In this document: one piece after another, positions 1-9,306 of the stretch
Numbering within the stretch: the first letter of the stretch is position 1
Layout: each line of letters opens with the position of its first letter
Assembly (NCBI RefSeq): GCF_003353015.1
Contig: NZ_QREM01000008.1
Span: 24,504-88,503, forward strand
Direction of reading: 5' to 3'
DNA length: 64,000 nucleotides
Source of the DNA: Xanthomonas arboricola
GTDB taxonomy: Bacteria; Pseudomonadota; Gammaproteobacteria; Xanthomonadales; Xanthomonadaceae
Position numbers and translations under genes: made by a program
Notes under the pieces: model-generated
Seen by the model: the letters and a program-made list of their open reading frames with translations, nothing else
What the model was told of the DNA's origin: nothing
The model's database searches: none

Positions 1-29
1 ATACACATCTAGATGTGTATAAGAGACAG
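1..29. other. Nextera transposase adapter (sequencing artefact)
   Basis: Bases 11-29 are exactly the 19-bp Tn5/Nextera mosaic end. Bases 1-10 are the last ten bases of its reverse complement, so two mosaic ends meet head to head. Genomic sequence begins at about base 30. This is library-preparation sequence and not biology; it marks a contig end and removes the 3' part of the neighbouring gene. Confidence 0.97.
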
Positions 30-1173
30 GCTTGAGGTGCTTCATCACCGCCGCTTCGTCGTAGGTTTCCAGCGGCTGGTACCAGACCACGGCTTTTTCG
101 GCCATGTCCTTCAGCGTCTGCACGCGCTCGCGCAGCGCCACCACCACGTCGGCGGCGGCCGGGCCGGCGGCCACATCGATGCCGAGCCGGGCGAGCTGGT
201 CTTCCAGCTGCGGGGCGATGCTGGCCGGGTCGTCGGTCTTGAGGTAATGCTGGTTGACCCAGCCCAGCTTGGCCATGTCCAGGCGCGCGGCCTTGGAATT
301 GACGTCCTTGACGTCGAACAGGTCGAGCAGTTCCTGCCGGCTGAACAACTCCTGGTCGCCATGCGACCAGCCCAGGCGCGCCAGGTAGTTGATCAGCGCA
401 TGCGGCAGGTAGCCGGCGTCCTTGTACTGCATCACGTCGGCCGCGCCGGTGCGCTTGGACAGCTTGGCGCCCTGCTCGTCCAGGATCATCGGCATGTGCG
501 CGAACGTCGGCACCGGTGCGCCCAGCGCCTGGTAGATGTTGATCTGGCGCGGGGTGTTGTTGATGTGGTCATCGCCGCGGATCACTTCGGTGATGCCCAT
601 GTCCCAGTCGTCCACCACCACCGCGAAGTTGTAGGTGGGAAAGCCGTCCGGGCGGAAGATCACCATGTCGTCGAGCTCGCTGTTGGCGATCTCGATGACG
701 CCCTTGATCAGGTCGTCGAACACCACCGTGCCGCCGACCGGATTCTTGAAGCGGATGACCCGATTGGGGTCGTCGCGGTACGGCAGGTTCTGCTCGCGGG
801 CGGCGCCGTTGTAGCGGGGCTTTTCCTGCCTGGCCATGGCGGCCTCGCGCATGGCGTCGAGCTCTTCACGGGTTTCGTAGGCGTAATAGGCCTTGCCCTG
901 CGCCAGCAGCTGCTCGGCCACCTCCTGGTAGCGGGCCACGCGCTGGGTCTGGTAGATCGGGCCTTCGTCGTAGTCCAGGCCCAGCCAGTCCATCGCCTCC
1001 AGGATGGCGTCGATCGCGGCCTGGGTGCTGCGCTCACGGTCGGTGTCCTCGATGCGCAGCACGAACTGCCCGCCGCGACGGCGCGCCTCCAGCCAGCAAT
1101 ACAGCGCGGTGCGGGCGCCGCCGATGTGCAGGTAACCGGTGGGGCTGGGGGCAAAACGGGTGCGGCAGGTCAT
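30..1173 (-). CDS. gltX: Glutamyl-tRNA synthetase, C-terminal end missing
   Basis: Class I aminoacyl-tRNA synthetase that charges tRNA-Glu in the cytoplasm. The reverse-strand frame starts at the ATG at 1173 and opens [13 protein letters not shown] followed by the HIGH-type motif HIGG at residues 16-19. The second class I signature, KLSKR, is at residues 237-241. The frame is open to the adapter at base 29, giving about 381 residues. The family is usually about 465 residues, so roughly 85 residues of the anticodon-binding domain are missing. The truncation coincides exactly with the adapter and is an assembly edge, not a pseudogene. Confidence 0.95.
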
Positions 1174-1242
1174 GGAGCGCTCGGCGAAACGGGGATCGTG
1201 CGATTTTACCTTGCGCAGCGCGGCCCTGCCCGGCCCGCCGGT

Positions 1243-2334
1243 TCAGCGGTTGCGCAACAGGTCGCCGTAGACCACGCAATCGCCACCGCTGCGCGCCGGG
1301 CCGGGGGCGTCGTACAGCACCAGCCAGCTGGGCGTGCCGCCGGCCAGCTGCCCGGGAAGATTGCAGATCGCCTCGGCGCGGTCGCTGTCGGTGCCATGCG
1401 GCAACACCGCCGATTCCAGCAGCGCGTGCTGAAAGCGCACCGGCGCCTGGTTGGCGGCCAGGACGCTGCGCGCATCCGGCCATTTGAACAGGCGGATCTC
1501 GCCGTTCAACACCATGGTCGGGCCGGCCAGCAGGTACAGGTCGTCGCCGGAGTAATGCAGGTCGCGGATGCCCAGGCCGCCCAATTGCAGGAAGTGCTTG
1601 CGCAGCAGCGTGCCGTCCTCGTCCAGCGGCGCCAGCCGCAGGTGGTCGCCATGCGCCTGGACGCGGATCTCCAGCAGCGCCGACCAGCCGCGCAGCACCG
1701 GCCCGCGCAGGCCCAGCAGCAGGCGCTCGCCGTCCACCACGATGCCTTCGATGTCGAAGCCGTTGTCCTTGCCGGGAATCTTCATGAACGGGCCGACATG
1801 CGGATCGTCGGCCAGCAGCTCGGTGAGCTGGTTGTGCCTGGCATCGCCCTTGAGCCGCAGCGCGCGGCGGCCGTCGGCGGCTTCGCGCACCAGGCGCGGG
1901 GTACCGTCGGCGTCGCGCTCGATCGGCAGGCAGGCCAGCAGGCGGCGGTTGGCGTCGAGCTTGAGCTTGGTCAGGCGCTTGGCGTTGTCGGCATCGTCGC
2001 GACCGCGCTTGGCGTTCTTGCGCTTGAGCCCATGCGAGCCGACCACCCACAGCAAGCCATCCGACAGCGCCATGCCTTCCAGGTCCGCCTCCTCGGCGGC
2101 CTCGCCGGGCAGGTCCAGCAGCTCGGCCAGCGCAAAGCTCTGCCCCTGGCCGAAGCGCAACGTCTCGCGCTGCACGGGCTCGAGCCTGCGCAGCCGGTCC
2201 ACCGCGCAGGCTTCGTCGCCGGCCACCCACAGCCAGTCGTCGGTAAAGGCCGCGCCGGACAGATTGCTGTGCACCAGCGCGCCGGGCGCGAACTCGAGAC
2301 GGACGCTGTGCGGAATCAGGGTTTTGGTGGCCAT
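1243..2334 (-). CDS. DUF3616 family protein
   Basis: A 363-residue protein resembling the DUF3616 family, whose function is unknown. The open frame extends further upstream, but the ATG at 2334 (MATKTLIPHSVRLEF) is preferred because the upstream part has no plausible protein character and overlaps the next gene. Repeated short hydrophobic blocks of the type GLLWVVGSHGLKR, LLLGLRGPVLRGW and DLYLLAGPTMVLNG suggest a beta-propeller-like fold (inference). There is no signal peptide, so it is probably cytoplasmic. It lies 69 bp after the gltX start, on the same strand, and may be co-transcribed with it. Confidence 0.85.
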   Translation of the reverse strand: MATKTLIPHSVRLEFAPGALVHSNLSGAAFTDDWLWVAGDEACAVDRLRRLEPVQRETLRFGQGQSFALAELLDLPGEAAEEADLEGMALSDGLLWVVGSHGLKRKNAKRGRDDADNAKRLTKLKLDANRRLLACLPIERDADGTPRLVREAADGRRALRLKGDARHNQLTELLADDPHVGPFMKIPGKDNGFDIEGIVVDGERLLLGLRGPVLRGWSALLEIRVQAHGDHLRLAPLDEDGTLLRKHFLQLGGLGIRDLHYSGDDLYLLAGPTMVLNGEIRLFKWPDARSVLAANQAPVRFQHALLESAVLPHGTDSDRAEAICNLPGQLAGGTPSWLVLYDAPGPARSGGDCVVYGDLLRNR

Positions 2335-2498
2335 GGGAACCTGGTGGGTGGTGGTGCAGGGAAGGCGCGTGGCCGAGACACCGGAGTGCTGCCTCGTCGG
2401 GGCGCGCGCAGAACGTTGGAGCGTACAGCGGGCAGCTGCCATCGCGAGCACCGACCGCGCGTGCCTGGCGATGGGCATGCTCGGCTGACGGACGCGTC

Positions 2499-3386
2499 CT
2501 ATCCGTCGAAGGCGGCCACGCTGGCGCGCGCGAGGTGAGCGCCCGACTGCCCGTGCCAATCGCGGTCGTTGGCAACCTGGGCCTGCGCGCGGCTGGCCTC
2601 GAAGGCGGCGAAGTCCAGCTCCGCATACGCCCACACGGCACTGCCCCGGGTCTGCGCCAGCACGCCGTCGGCCGGGAAGCCGACATCCATCGGGGCGAAC
2701 ACCGCCGCTTCGCCGGTGTTGACGTCCAGCGCCGGGCTCCACGGCGCCTCGCCGGCGGTGACCGATTGCGCGACGAACACGCGGTTTTCCAGCGCGCGCG
2801 CCAGGCAGCCCACGCGCACCCGCATCGCGCCGGCGGCGGTGTCGGTGCAGCTGGGCACGATCAGCAGCCGTGCGCCGGCTTCGTACTGCGCGCGCACCGG
2901 CAGCGGGAACTCGCTGTCGTAGCAGATCGCGATCGCCGCACGCACGCCATCCAGCTCGAACACCTTCAGCGCATCGCCCGGCTCGATCAGCCCGGTGGCC
3001 TTTTCGAAGCCGGTCAGCTGCAGCTTGTCCTGCCAGCCGTGCCGGCCGTCGGGCGTGAACCAGTCGCTGCGGTTGCGGTAGCGGCCCTGGCCCAGATCCA
3101 GCAGGAAGCTGCCGGCAACCAGGTGCAGCCGATGCTGGCGCGCCAGGCCGGCAAACAGCTCCAGCCACGGCGCACGCAGCGCCTGGATCGCCGCCAGCGA
3201 CTCGGGCAAGCCGGCAGACACCTGCGTGCCGAAGGTCGCGCCCAGCTCCAGCGACAGGTATTCCGGCAGCACCAGCAGGCGCGCGCCGGCGGCAGCGGCC
3301 TCCCCCACCAGCGCGGACTGGCGTGCGGCAAAGGCGGCGAAGTCGGCGGGTTTGCCGATCGGATATTTGGCGACGGCAATTTTCAT
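2499..3386 (-). CDS. Carbon-nitrogen hydrolase (nitrilase superfamily)
   Basis: A 295-residue amidase/nitrilase-fold enzyme expected to cleave a C-N bond in a small amide or nitrile. The catalytic triad is visible: Glu42 in LVLPEYLS, Lys121 in QDKLQL and Cys155 in ICYDSEF, the usual spacing for the superfamily. Length fits a single-domain member. It begins 58 bp downstream of a GNAT acetyltransferase gene on the same strand, and such pairs are often co-transcribed. The substrate cannot be read from sequence. Confidence 0.92.
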   Translation of the reverse strand: MKIAVAKYPIGKPADFAAFAARQSALVGEAAAAGARLLVLPEYLSLELGATFGTQVSAGLPESLAAIQALRAPWLELFAGLARQHRLHLVAGSFLLDLGQGRYRNRSDWFTPDGRHGWQDKLQLTGFEKATGLIEPGDALKVFELDGVRAAIAICYDSEFPLPVRAQYEAGARLLIVPSCTDTAAGAMRVRVGCLARALENRVFVAQSVTAGEAPWSPALDVNTGEAAVFAPMDVGFPADGVLAQTRGSAVWAYAELDFAAFEASRAQAQVANDRDWHGQSGAHLARASVAAFDG

Positions 3387-3444
3387 CTGGCGGCCCGGTT
3401 GCGGTGGATCGGAAGAAGCAAGGTGGCGCTACGCTCGCCGGCAG

Positions 3445-4056
3445 TCACGACGACAGCGCCCGCGTCCACACACGCAAGCTGTGGTCGATCTCGCCGCGTT
3501 GCAACTCCGCCCACCCCAGCTGCACGCGCATGTCCGGTTGCGGTGCATAGCCGCGTTTGCGCCAGAACACGTCGTTGGAACGGTAATCGGCCGGCCTGCG
3601 CGGATCGTCGGGCGCACGTTCCACCGAGCAGAACGCGGTGAGCGCGAAGCGGCCCAGCGCGCGTGCATGCGCCTCGCGCCGGTCGAAGAAGGCGTGGCCG
3701 ATGCCCTGCCCGCGATACGCCGGCAGCAGCACCGATTCACCGAAATAGAACACGCTGGCCGGGTCGATGCCGGCCGCGCGGAACGGCGCGTGGAAGGCTT
3801 CGCTGTCATCGCGCAGCGGCAGCCCGGTGGACGCACCGACCACCGCATCGCCCTCGCGCGCCAGCACGAACACGCTGTCCGGCGAGGCCGCGTAGGCCGC
3901 CAGGTAATCGCGTTCGTAGCCGGCGTCGCCCTCGTACAGGTAGGGCCATGCAGCGAAGACCGCGATACGCAACTGCGCCAGCGCATCCAGATAGGGCAAC
4001 ACCGCAGTGCCGCGCACGGTTTCGATGGTGATGGAGGTCGCGGTCATGCCGGCCAT
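3445..4056 (-). CDS. GNAT family N-acetyltransferase
   Basis: A 203-residue member of the GCN5-related acetyltransferase fold, which transfers acetyl from acetyl-CoA to an amine. The acetyl-CoA-binding motif A is visible as VLLPAYRGQGIGHAFFDRR (a Q/R-x-x-G-x-G/A type loop), followed by the late-domain FWRKRGYAP. A second possible start is the ATG at 4047 (MTATSIT); neither has a strong Shine-Dalgarno. It sits upstream of the nitrilase-type gene on the same strand. The acceptor substrate is unknown. Confidence 0.88.
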   Translation of the reverse strand: MAGMTATSITIETVRGTAVLPYLDALAQLRIAVFAAWPYLYEGDAGYERDYLAAYAASPDSVFVLAREGDAVVGASTGLPLRDDSEAFHAPFRAAGIDPASVFYFGESVLLPAYRGQGIGHAFFDRREAHARALGRFALTAFCSVERAPDDPRRPADYRSNDVFWRKRGYAPQPDMRVQLGWAELQRGEIDHSLRVWTRALSS

Positions 4057-4098
4057 GGTAAGCCAGCCAGGTCGAGCGTGATGCTGCGCTGACGCGCC

Positions 4099-4515
4099 TC
4101 AGCGCAACCAGCGGTGGTGACCTGCTGCCGTGCGCAACGGCTGCTGCCACAGCAACCACACGGCCGCATCGTCCTGGGCCACCAGCACTCCAAGCAGCGC
4201 GTCGGTACTGCGCGCCCAGCAACTGCCATTGCTCAGGCGTTGCCAGGGCCCATACCCGCGGCCCCCGGGGCCGACTGGCTGCGCTTGCCGCAACGCCTGC
4301 AACAACGCATATCCGTGCGTGCGCAGTGCCTGCGCGATATCCGGATGCAGGCGCAGGCCGATCACCCCGCGGCGTCCGTCCCGGCACAAGGGCAAGGCCG
4401 ACAACGGCGAAGCTTCCCAGGCCTGCGGCAGCGCTGCGGGAAGCAGCGCCACCGTGGCGATCCCGGCGGGCAGCAAGCGCTGCGCCCGCCGGTGCAGCCG
4501 TGCGTGAGCCAACAT
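4099..4515 (-). CDS. Uncharacterised protein downstream of creD
   Basis: A 138-residue protein that I do not recognise. The ATG at 4515 (MLAHARLHRRAQ) lies 7 bp after the creD stop, so the two genes are probably one transcript; the upstream extension of the frame overlaps creD. It is rich in Leu, Ala, Arg and Trp, with a hydrophobic stretch near residues 15-32 (LLPAGIATVALLPAALPQ) and no clear domain. Linkage to creD suggests membership of the Cre regulon; function unknown. Confidence 0.6.
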   Translation of the reverse strand: MLAHARLHRRAQRLLPAGIATVALLPAALPQAWEASPLSALPLCRDGRRGVIGLRLHPDIAQALRTHGYALLQALRQAQPVGPGGRGYGPWQRLSNGSCWARSTDALLGVLVAQDDAAVWLLWQQPLRTAAGHHRWLR

Positions 4516-4522
4516 GCCGGCC

Positions 4523-5842
4523 TCAGCGCAGGCTGTTGCCAAGCTCGTACCAATCGAGCTTGCGGGTCACCCACATGATGCTGGCCAGGATGCCGAACAG
4601 CAGCAGCGATCCCATCAGCAGCGCGTTGTCTTCGGAGATCAACAGGCTGTAGAGCACCCCGTACAACGCAGTGAGCATCACCGAGAACCCGGCTGCGCGC
4701 GCCCAGCTGCGCAACACCCCGGACAGGTAGAACAACTGCAGGCCGATGCACGCCGCGGCCGAGACCAGGTACGCCTGCCAGAACGCGATGTGCTCGGACA
4801 GGCTCAGCAGCAGCAGGAAGAAGATCGCCAGCGCCAGGCCCACCAGCAGGTATTGCAGCGGATGGATCGGCAGACGCTTGATCAGCTCGAACAACACGAA
4901 CGCCACAAAGGTCAGCACCACGAACAGGATGCCGTACTTGCTGGCGCGGTCGGCCTGGGTGTACACGTCCACCGGGTCGACCAGCTGCACTTGCAGCATG
5001 TCCAGCGACGACTGGCTGGACTGCAGCTGGGTCTGCGCACCGCTGGCCAGCGAGGACAACGACCAGCTCGCATCGAAACCGCGCGCGCCGATGGTCGGCG
5101 CATTCGGCAGGAAGCGCCCGCCGAAGGACGGGTGCGGCCAGGCCGAGCGCAGCGCGATGTCGTTGTTGTCGGCGATCGGTGCGATCGCCAGGCTGCGGGT
5201 GCCGTCCAGCACGAAGGACATCTCCACCAGGTTGCCCTCGCCCAGGGTACCGGCCAGCGCATCGCCCAGCGGCTGCAGATCGGCGTGGATACCGGCCAAG
5301 CGCTCCGCCAGGCCGCCTGCCCCGCTTTCCAGCGGCAGCGTACGGCCATCCACCCGCAGGCTCGGCGTGCCGACCAGGCCACGCACATCGGAAATGCCCA
5401 CCGCCAGATGCGGCTGCCCATAGCGGCGACCGTCCACGGCCGGATAGGCAAACGGGTCGAACTCCGCCTTGAGCCTGGCCTTCCACGCATACACCTGCAC
5501 GCGGAACAGGCCGATCTTGCGCTCGGACGGGACCAGCTCGCCGCTCAGGCTGAGCGTGCGCGGGGTCTGCAGCAACTGGCCGTCGCGCTTGCGCCAGACC
5601 TTGCGCGGATTGCCCTGCTCGTCGGCCTCGGTGACCTGCACGTCTTCGACATACGGCAGCACCCGCACCGGCGCGATGAAGCGCTGCTCGCCGGCCTTGC
5701 TCTGCGCCACCCGCTCCACCGCCTCGTCGCGGTAACGCGCACGGTCCTGCACGGTGCCGCGGATCAACAGCAACGGAATCAGCAGCAACAGGATCAGTCC
5801 GCCAATGGTGGCGAAGCGCAACAACAGTGTCAGGGATTTCAT
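4523..5842 (-). CDS. creD: Cell envelope integrity inner-membrane protein CreD
   Basis: A 439-residue inner-membrane protein of the CreD family, the main target of the CreBC two-component system and linked to envelope integrity and beta-lactam or colicin responses in other proteobacteria. One N-terminal membrane segment (residues about 10-28) precedes a large extracytoplasmic domain. About five closely spaced C-terminal segments follow from residue about 300. The gene is 126 bp downstream of creC on the same strand, and a CreB-type tandem operator lies in that gap, so CreB control is likely. Confidence 0.95.
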   Translation of the reverse strand: MKSLTLLLRFATIGGLILLLLIPLLLIRGTVQDRARYRDEAVERVAQSKAGEQRFIAPVRVLPYVEDVQVTEADEQGNPRKVWRKRDGQLLQTPRTLSLSGELVPSERKIGLFRVQVYAWKARLKAEFDPFAYPAVDGRRYGQPHLAVGISDVRGLVGTPSLRVDGRTLPLESGAGGLAERLAGIHADLQPLGDALAGTLGEGNLVEMSFVLDGTRSLAIAPIADNNDIALRSAWPHPSFGGRFLPNAPTIGARGFDASWSLSSLASGAQTQLQSSQSSLDMLQVQLVDPVDVYTQADRASKYGILFVVLTFVAFVLFELIKRLPIHPLQYLLVGLALAIFFLLLLSLSEHIAFWQAYLVSAAACIGLQLFYLSGVLRSWARAAGFSVMLTALYGVLYSLLISEDNALLMGSLLLFGILASIMWVTRKLDWYELGNSLR

Positions 5843-5907
5843 CGACCTTCCTCAGTCTGGGAGGTCGCCAGGGTGCGATGGGCCGGTGTCGGGGGTTTGA
5901 GGCGAAT

Positions 5908-5923
5908 TTGAAGCGAATGTGAA
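5908..5923 (-). promoter_or_regulatory. CreB operator (cre/blr tag) upstream of creD
   Basis: Read on the reverse strand the site is TTCAC-N6-TTCAA, one mismatch from the CreB recognition tag TTCAC-N6-TTCAC. The N6 spacer (ATTCGC) recurs directly after the second half-site. It lies 66-81 bp upstream of the creD ATG, inside the creC-creD gap and directly preceding the regulated gene, as expected for an activator site. Confidence 0.78.
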
Positions 5924-5968
5924 GTGGGCGATCGAACGGCGGGGCGGTCGTGCCGGGCCAGGCCTGGA

Positions 5969-7417
5969 TCAGCCAGCAGGCAGCCGCAGCGTGGCCAGCG
6001 CACCGCCGCCCTCGCGGTTGCCCAGTGTCGCCTCGCCGCCATGCAGGCGCGCCACTTCGCGCACGAACGGCAGGCCGAGCCCGGAGCTGCGTTGCCCGGT
6101 CTGCGGGCGGGCCAGCGAATAGAAACGCTCGAACACCCGTTCCAGTGCGTAGTCCGGCACGCCGCTGCCGCGGTCTTCGACCGACCACTGCAGGTGCCCG
6201 GCGTGTACCTGCGTGCGCAACTGCACGGTGCTGCCTGCCGGCGAAAACGCGATGGCATTTTCCAGCAGGTTGATCAGCGCCTGACGCAGCAGGAATCCGT
6301 CGCCGAGGACGTACTGCTCGCGCGCCGCTGCGGATGTGGCATCGCTGTCCAGCAGCACGCCGGCCGCCACCGCGCGTGGCAGCACCGCATCCATGGCCGC
6401 CTGCAGCAAGCCGGCCACCGCGATGCGCTCGCGCTTTTGTAGCCAGCCATGTTGCTCCACCTCGGCCAGCGCCAGCAGCTTGTCGATGGTTTCGGTCAGG
6501 CGCAGCTCCTGCGCGCGGATGCTGGCGACGAAGTGCTGGCGATCGGCCTCCGGCAGTGGCTCGGTCAACAACTCGGACGCGCCACGGATTGCCGCCAGCG
6601 GGCTCTTCATCTCGTGCGTCAGCGACTGCACGTACTGCTCCACGTAGGCCTTGCCTTCGAGCTTGCGCCGCATGCGTTCCAGCGCCTGGCCCAGGTCGCC
6701 GATTTCATCGCCGCGCGGCTTGGGCGGCGGCACCGGCATGCCCGCGCTCACCGCCTGCGCGTAGCGATTGAGCCGGCCGATGCCGCGCATCAGCCACCAG
6801 GTCATGCCGATGCCGATCAGCGCGGAAATGCCGATCAGCCAGGCCCCGCGCTGCAGGATGTTGCGCTGGCTGGCCTCGATGAACGGGTCGATGCTGCGAT
6901 TGGGCTGCGCCAGCGTCAGCACGCCGATCAACGTGCCCGGCTCATTCGGCGCATAGATCGGCGCGGCCACATGCATCACCGTGGCGGCCGGGTCGCCATC
7001 GACCTCGGGGCTGGAACGCGCGCCGTATTCGCCGCGCAAGGTGCGATAGACATCGTTCCAGCGCGAATTGTCGCGGCCCACGTCGCGGCCCAGCGAATCG
7101 AACACCACCACCCCGCGCGCGTCGGTCACGGTGACGCGGTAGGCCACATCGTTCTTGCGGAACCGCCACACCCAGGCCTTGGGATCGCGCCGCTGCGCCT
7201 GCGCCACGTTGCGCGCAAAGCTGCCACTGGCAATGCTGCCGGCCGCCAGCTCGCCGCTGGCCATTTCCGCCAGCACGTTGGCCGCATCCACCAGCGTGGA
7301 TTCCATCGCCTGGCGCACGCCCGGCTTGACCTCGTTGACGAACACCCGCATCACGAAGAACGCGGCCAGCCCGACGATCAGAAAGAAGCCCAGGAACAGC
7401 TTGAGACCGAGCCGCAT
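5969..7417 (-). CDS. creC: Sensor histidine kinase CreC
   Basis: Membrane histidine kinase of 482 residues that phosphorylates CreB. The ATG at 7417 (MRLGLKLFLGFF) starts directly with membrane segment 1 (residues about 5-24); the frame's upstream start would add an unlikely leader. A periplasmic sensor region (about 25-190), membrane segment 2 (about 193-210) and a HAMP-like linker follow. The H-box LTHEMKSPLAA places the phosphorylated His at residue 268. The ATP-binding domain shows ENAIAFSP (N box), DRGSGVPD (G1) and SSGLGLPFVREV (G2). It lies 48 bp after creB. Confidence 0.95.
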   Translation of the reverse strand: MRLGLKLFLGFFLIVGLAAFFVMRVFVNEVKPGVRQAMESTLVDAANVLAEMASGELAAGSIASGSFARNVAQAQRRDPKAWVWRFRKNDVAYRVTVTDARGVVVFDSLGRDVGRDNSRWNDVYRTLRGEYGARSSPEVDGDPAATVMHVAAPIYAPNEPGTLIGVLTLAQPNRSIDPFIEASQRNILQRGAWLIGISALIGIGMTWWLMRGIGRLNRYAQAVSAGMPVPPPKPRGDEIGDLGQALERMRRKLEGKAYVEQYVQSLTHEMKSPLAAIRGASELLTEPLPEADRQHFVASIRAQELRLTETIDKLLALAEVEQHGWLQKRERIAVAGLLQAAMDAVLPRAVAAGVLLDSDATSAAAREQYVLGDGFLLRQALINLLENAIAFSPAGSTVQLRTQVHAGHLQWSVEDRGSGVPDYALERVFERFYSLARPQTGQRSSGLGLPFVREVARLHGGEATLGNREGGGALATLRLPAG

Positions 7418-7465
7418 CTCAGGCCCCGGCCCGGAGAGCAACGCCACGCCTGCGCTCGCCCATGG

Positions 7466-8158
7466 CTACAGCTCCAGCGCGTAGCCGAGGCCACGGTGGG
7501 TGCGGATCGGGTCGGCCGGCACGCCGGCCTGGCGCAACTTGCCGCGCAGCGTCTTGATGTGGGTATCGACGGTGCGGTCGGCGCTGTCGGCGCTGGCGTC
7601 CCAGCCGCGGTCCATCAGCTGCGCGCGGCTCAGGATCGCGCCGGGGCGCTGCAACAGCGCCGACAGCAGCGCGTACTCGTAGCGGGTCAGCGGCAGCAGC
7701 GCATCGCCGTAACGGATACGGCTGCCCTCGCGATCGATCGCAAACGCGCCATGCGGCTGCCAGCCCGGCTCCGCCACGGCCGCCGGGTTGCGACGACGCA
7801 ACCGCGCGCGCACCCGCGCCACCAGCTCGCGCGGGGAGAACGGCTTGGCCATGTAGTCGTCGGCGCCCAGCTCCAGGCCGAGCACGCGGTCGATCTCGTC
7901 ATTGCGCGCGGTCAGGAAGATCACCGGCACATCGCTGAAACCGCGCAGCGTGCGGCACACCTCGAAGCCGTTGATGTCCGGCAAACCCACGTCCAGCACC
8001 ACCACATCGGCCGGGTCCGCGCGCAGCCGCGCCAGCGCGTCGCGGCCCAGCAGGCAATGCTCGGGCGCATAGCCTTCGCTGCGCAGCGCGTACAGCACGG
8101 TATCGGCAATGGCGGCTTCGTCTTCGACGACGAGCACGCGGGCGGGGGACTCGGACAT
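7466..8158 (-). CDS. creB: Response regulator CreB (OmpR/PhoB type)
   Basis: A 230-residue DNA-binding response regulator. The receiver domain (about 5-120) has the acidic pocket VVEDE, phospho-acceptor Asp56 in VVLDVGLPD, the LTAR signature and KPFSPREL. The C-terminal winged helix ends with RTVDTHIKTLRGKL and RGLGYALEL. The ATG at 8158 (MSESPARV) is preferred over an upstream start that would run into the divergent rlmJ promoter region. First gene of creB-creC-creD; likely binds the operator before creD. Confidence 0.95.
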   Translation of the reverse strand: MSESPARVLVVEDEAAIADTVLYALRSEGYAPEHCLLGRDALARLRADPADVVVLDVGLPDINGFEVCRTLRGFSDVPVIFLTARNDEIDRVLGLELGADDYMAKPFSPRELVARVRARLRRRNPAAVAEPGWQPHGAFAIDREGSRIRYGDALLPLTRYEYALLSALLQRPGAILSRAQLMDRGWDASADSADRTVDTHIKTLRGKLRQAGVPADPIRTHRGLGYALEL

Positions 8159-8204
8159 GGCGCGCAGCATAGCCGCATGCGGGCGCGGCCCGTACACTGC
8201 CGCG

Positions 8205-9113
8205 ATGAACTATCGCCACGCCTTCCATGCCGGCAACCATGCCGACGTGCTCAAGCACATCGCCTTGCTGGCGCTGATCGACACCCTCAAGCGCAAGGAC
8301 ACCCCGTTCTTCGTGCTCGATACCCATGCCGGACGCGGGCGCTACCAGCTCGGCGGCGAAGAGAGCCGCAAGACCAACGAGGCCGATGCCGGGGTGATGC
8401 GGCTGATGGCCGAGTCGACCCTGCCCGAGGTGGTGGAACGCTATCTACGCGCGGTACAGGCCGACAACCAGAGCGTGGTCCGCCCGGCCACGCCCGGCCA
8501 GAAGCCGGCGCGCCCCACCGCCGGCATCCAGATCAACCACTACCCCGGCTCGCCGCTGCTGGCGGCGCAGGCGCTGCGTGAGCAGGACCGCATGGCGTTC
8601 TGCGAGTTGCAGCCGGAGGAGGCCGAGGCGCTCAAGCGCCTGTTCGCCAGGGACAGCCGCGTGCGCGTGCATGCCGGCGATGGCTACGAGGCGATTCGTG
8701 CATTCGTGCCGCCGCGTGCGGGCGAGACCAGGATCGGCCGCGGACTGGTGCTGATCGACCCGCCGTACGAAGCCCAGGACGCCGAGTACCCGCAGGTCAT
8801 CCACAGCGTGCGCGAGACCCTGGCGCGCTGGCCGCAGGCGATCTGCATGGTGTGGTACCCGATCAAGCTGCGCCGCAGCCTGCAGCCCTTCATGCGCAAG
8901 GCCGCCACGCTGCCGGCCAAGTCGGTGCTGGTGGCCGAGCTGCAGGTGCTCCCGGACGACTCACCGCTGCGCCTGACCGGCAGCGGACTGCTGATCGTCA
9001 ATGCGCCGTGGCAGTTCGACCAGATGCTGGCGCCCGCGCTGCCGGTGCTGAAGCAGCACCTCGGCCAGGCCGGTGCCTCGACCCGGCTGGAGTGGCTGCG
9101 CCAGGACGCCTGA
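8205..9113 (+). CDS. rlmJ: 23S rRNA (adenine(2030)-N6)-methyltransferase RlmJ
   Basis: SAM-dependent enzyme of 302 residues that methylates A2030 of 23S rRNA. It opens with the characteristic MNYRHAFHAGNHADVLKH. The SAM-binding start is FFVLDTHAGRGRY and the N6-adenine catalytic motif is DPPYE in VLIDPPYEAQD. The ATG at 8205 is chosen because the family begins at MNYRHAFHAGN; the longer frame is upstream read-through. It is divergent from creB, 46 bp apart. Confidence 0.96.
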   Translation: MNYRHAFHAGNHADVLKHIALLALIDTLKRKDTPFFVLDTHAGRGRYQLGGEESRKTNEADAGVMRLMAESTLPEVVERYLRAVQADNQSVVRPATPGQKPARPTAGIQINHYPGSPLLAAQALREQDRMAFCELQPEEAEALKRLFARDSRVRVHAGDGYEAIRAFVPPRAGETRIGRGLVLIDPPYEAQDAEYPQVIHSVRETLARWPQAICMVWYPIKLRRSLQPFMRKAATLPAKSVLVAELQVLPDDSPLRLTGSGLLIVNAPWQFDQMLAPALPVLKQHLGQAGASTRLEWLRQDA

Positions 9114-9306
9114 GTCGCCGCTGCCAGGCGGCCCGTCGTACCGGCGAAGGCCGCTGCATACTCACGACTGGATCACGGTATCGCTCGGTACAGTGGTGAG
9201 GGAAGCACTGCCACCCCTCTGATGGCCCCTGGCGGCGCACCGGATTCATTCACGGTTGTGCGCTGGGCTGGTGCCAGAATCTTCCGATCTTCAAGGAACA
9301 CCGGTC

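Noticed and set aside
13-2538. 841-residue forward open frame
   Set aside because: It is antisense to gltX and the DUF3616 gene; the His/Arg/Gln-rich composition is typical of GC-rich shadow frames.
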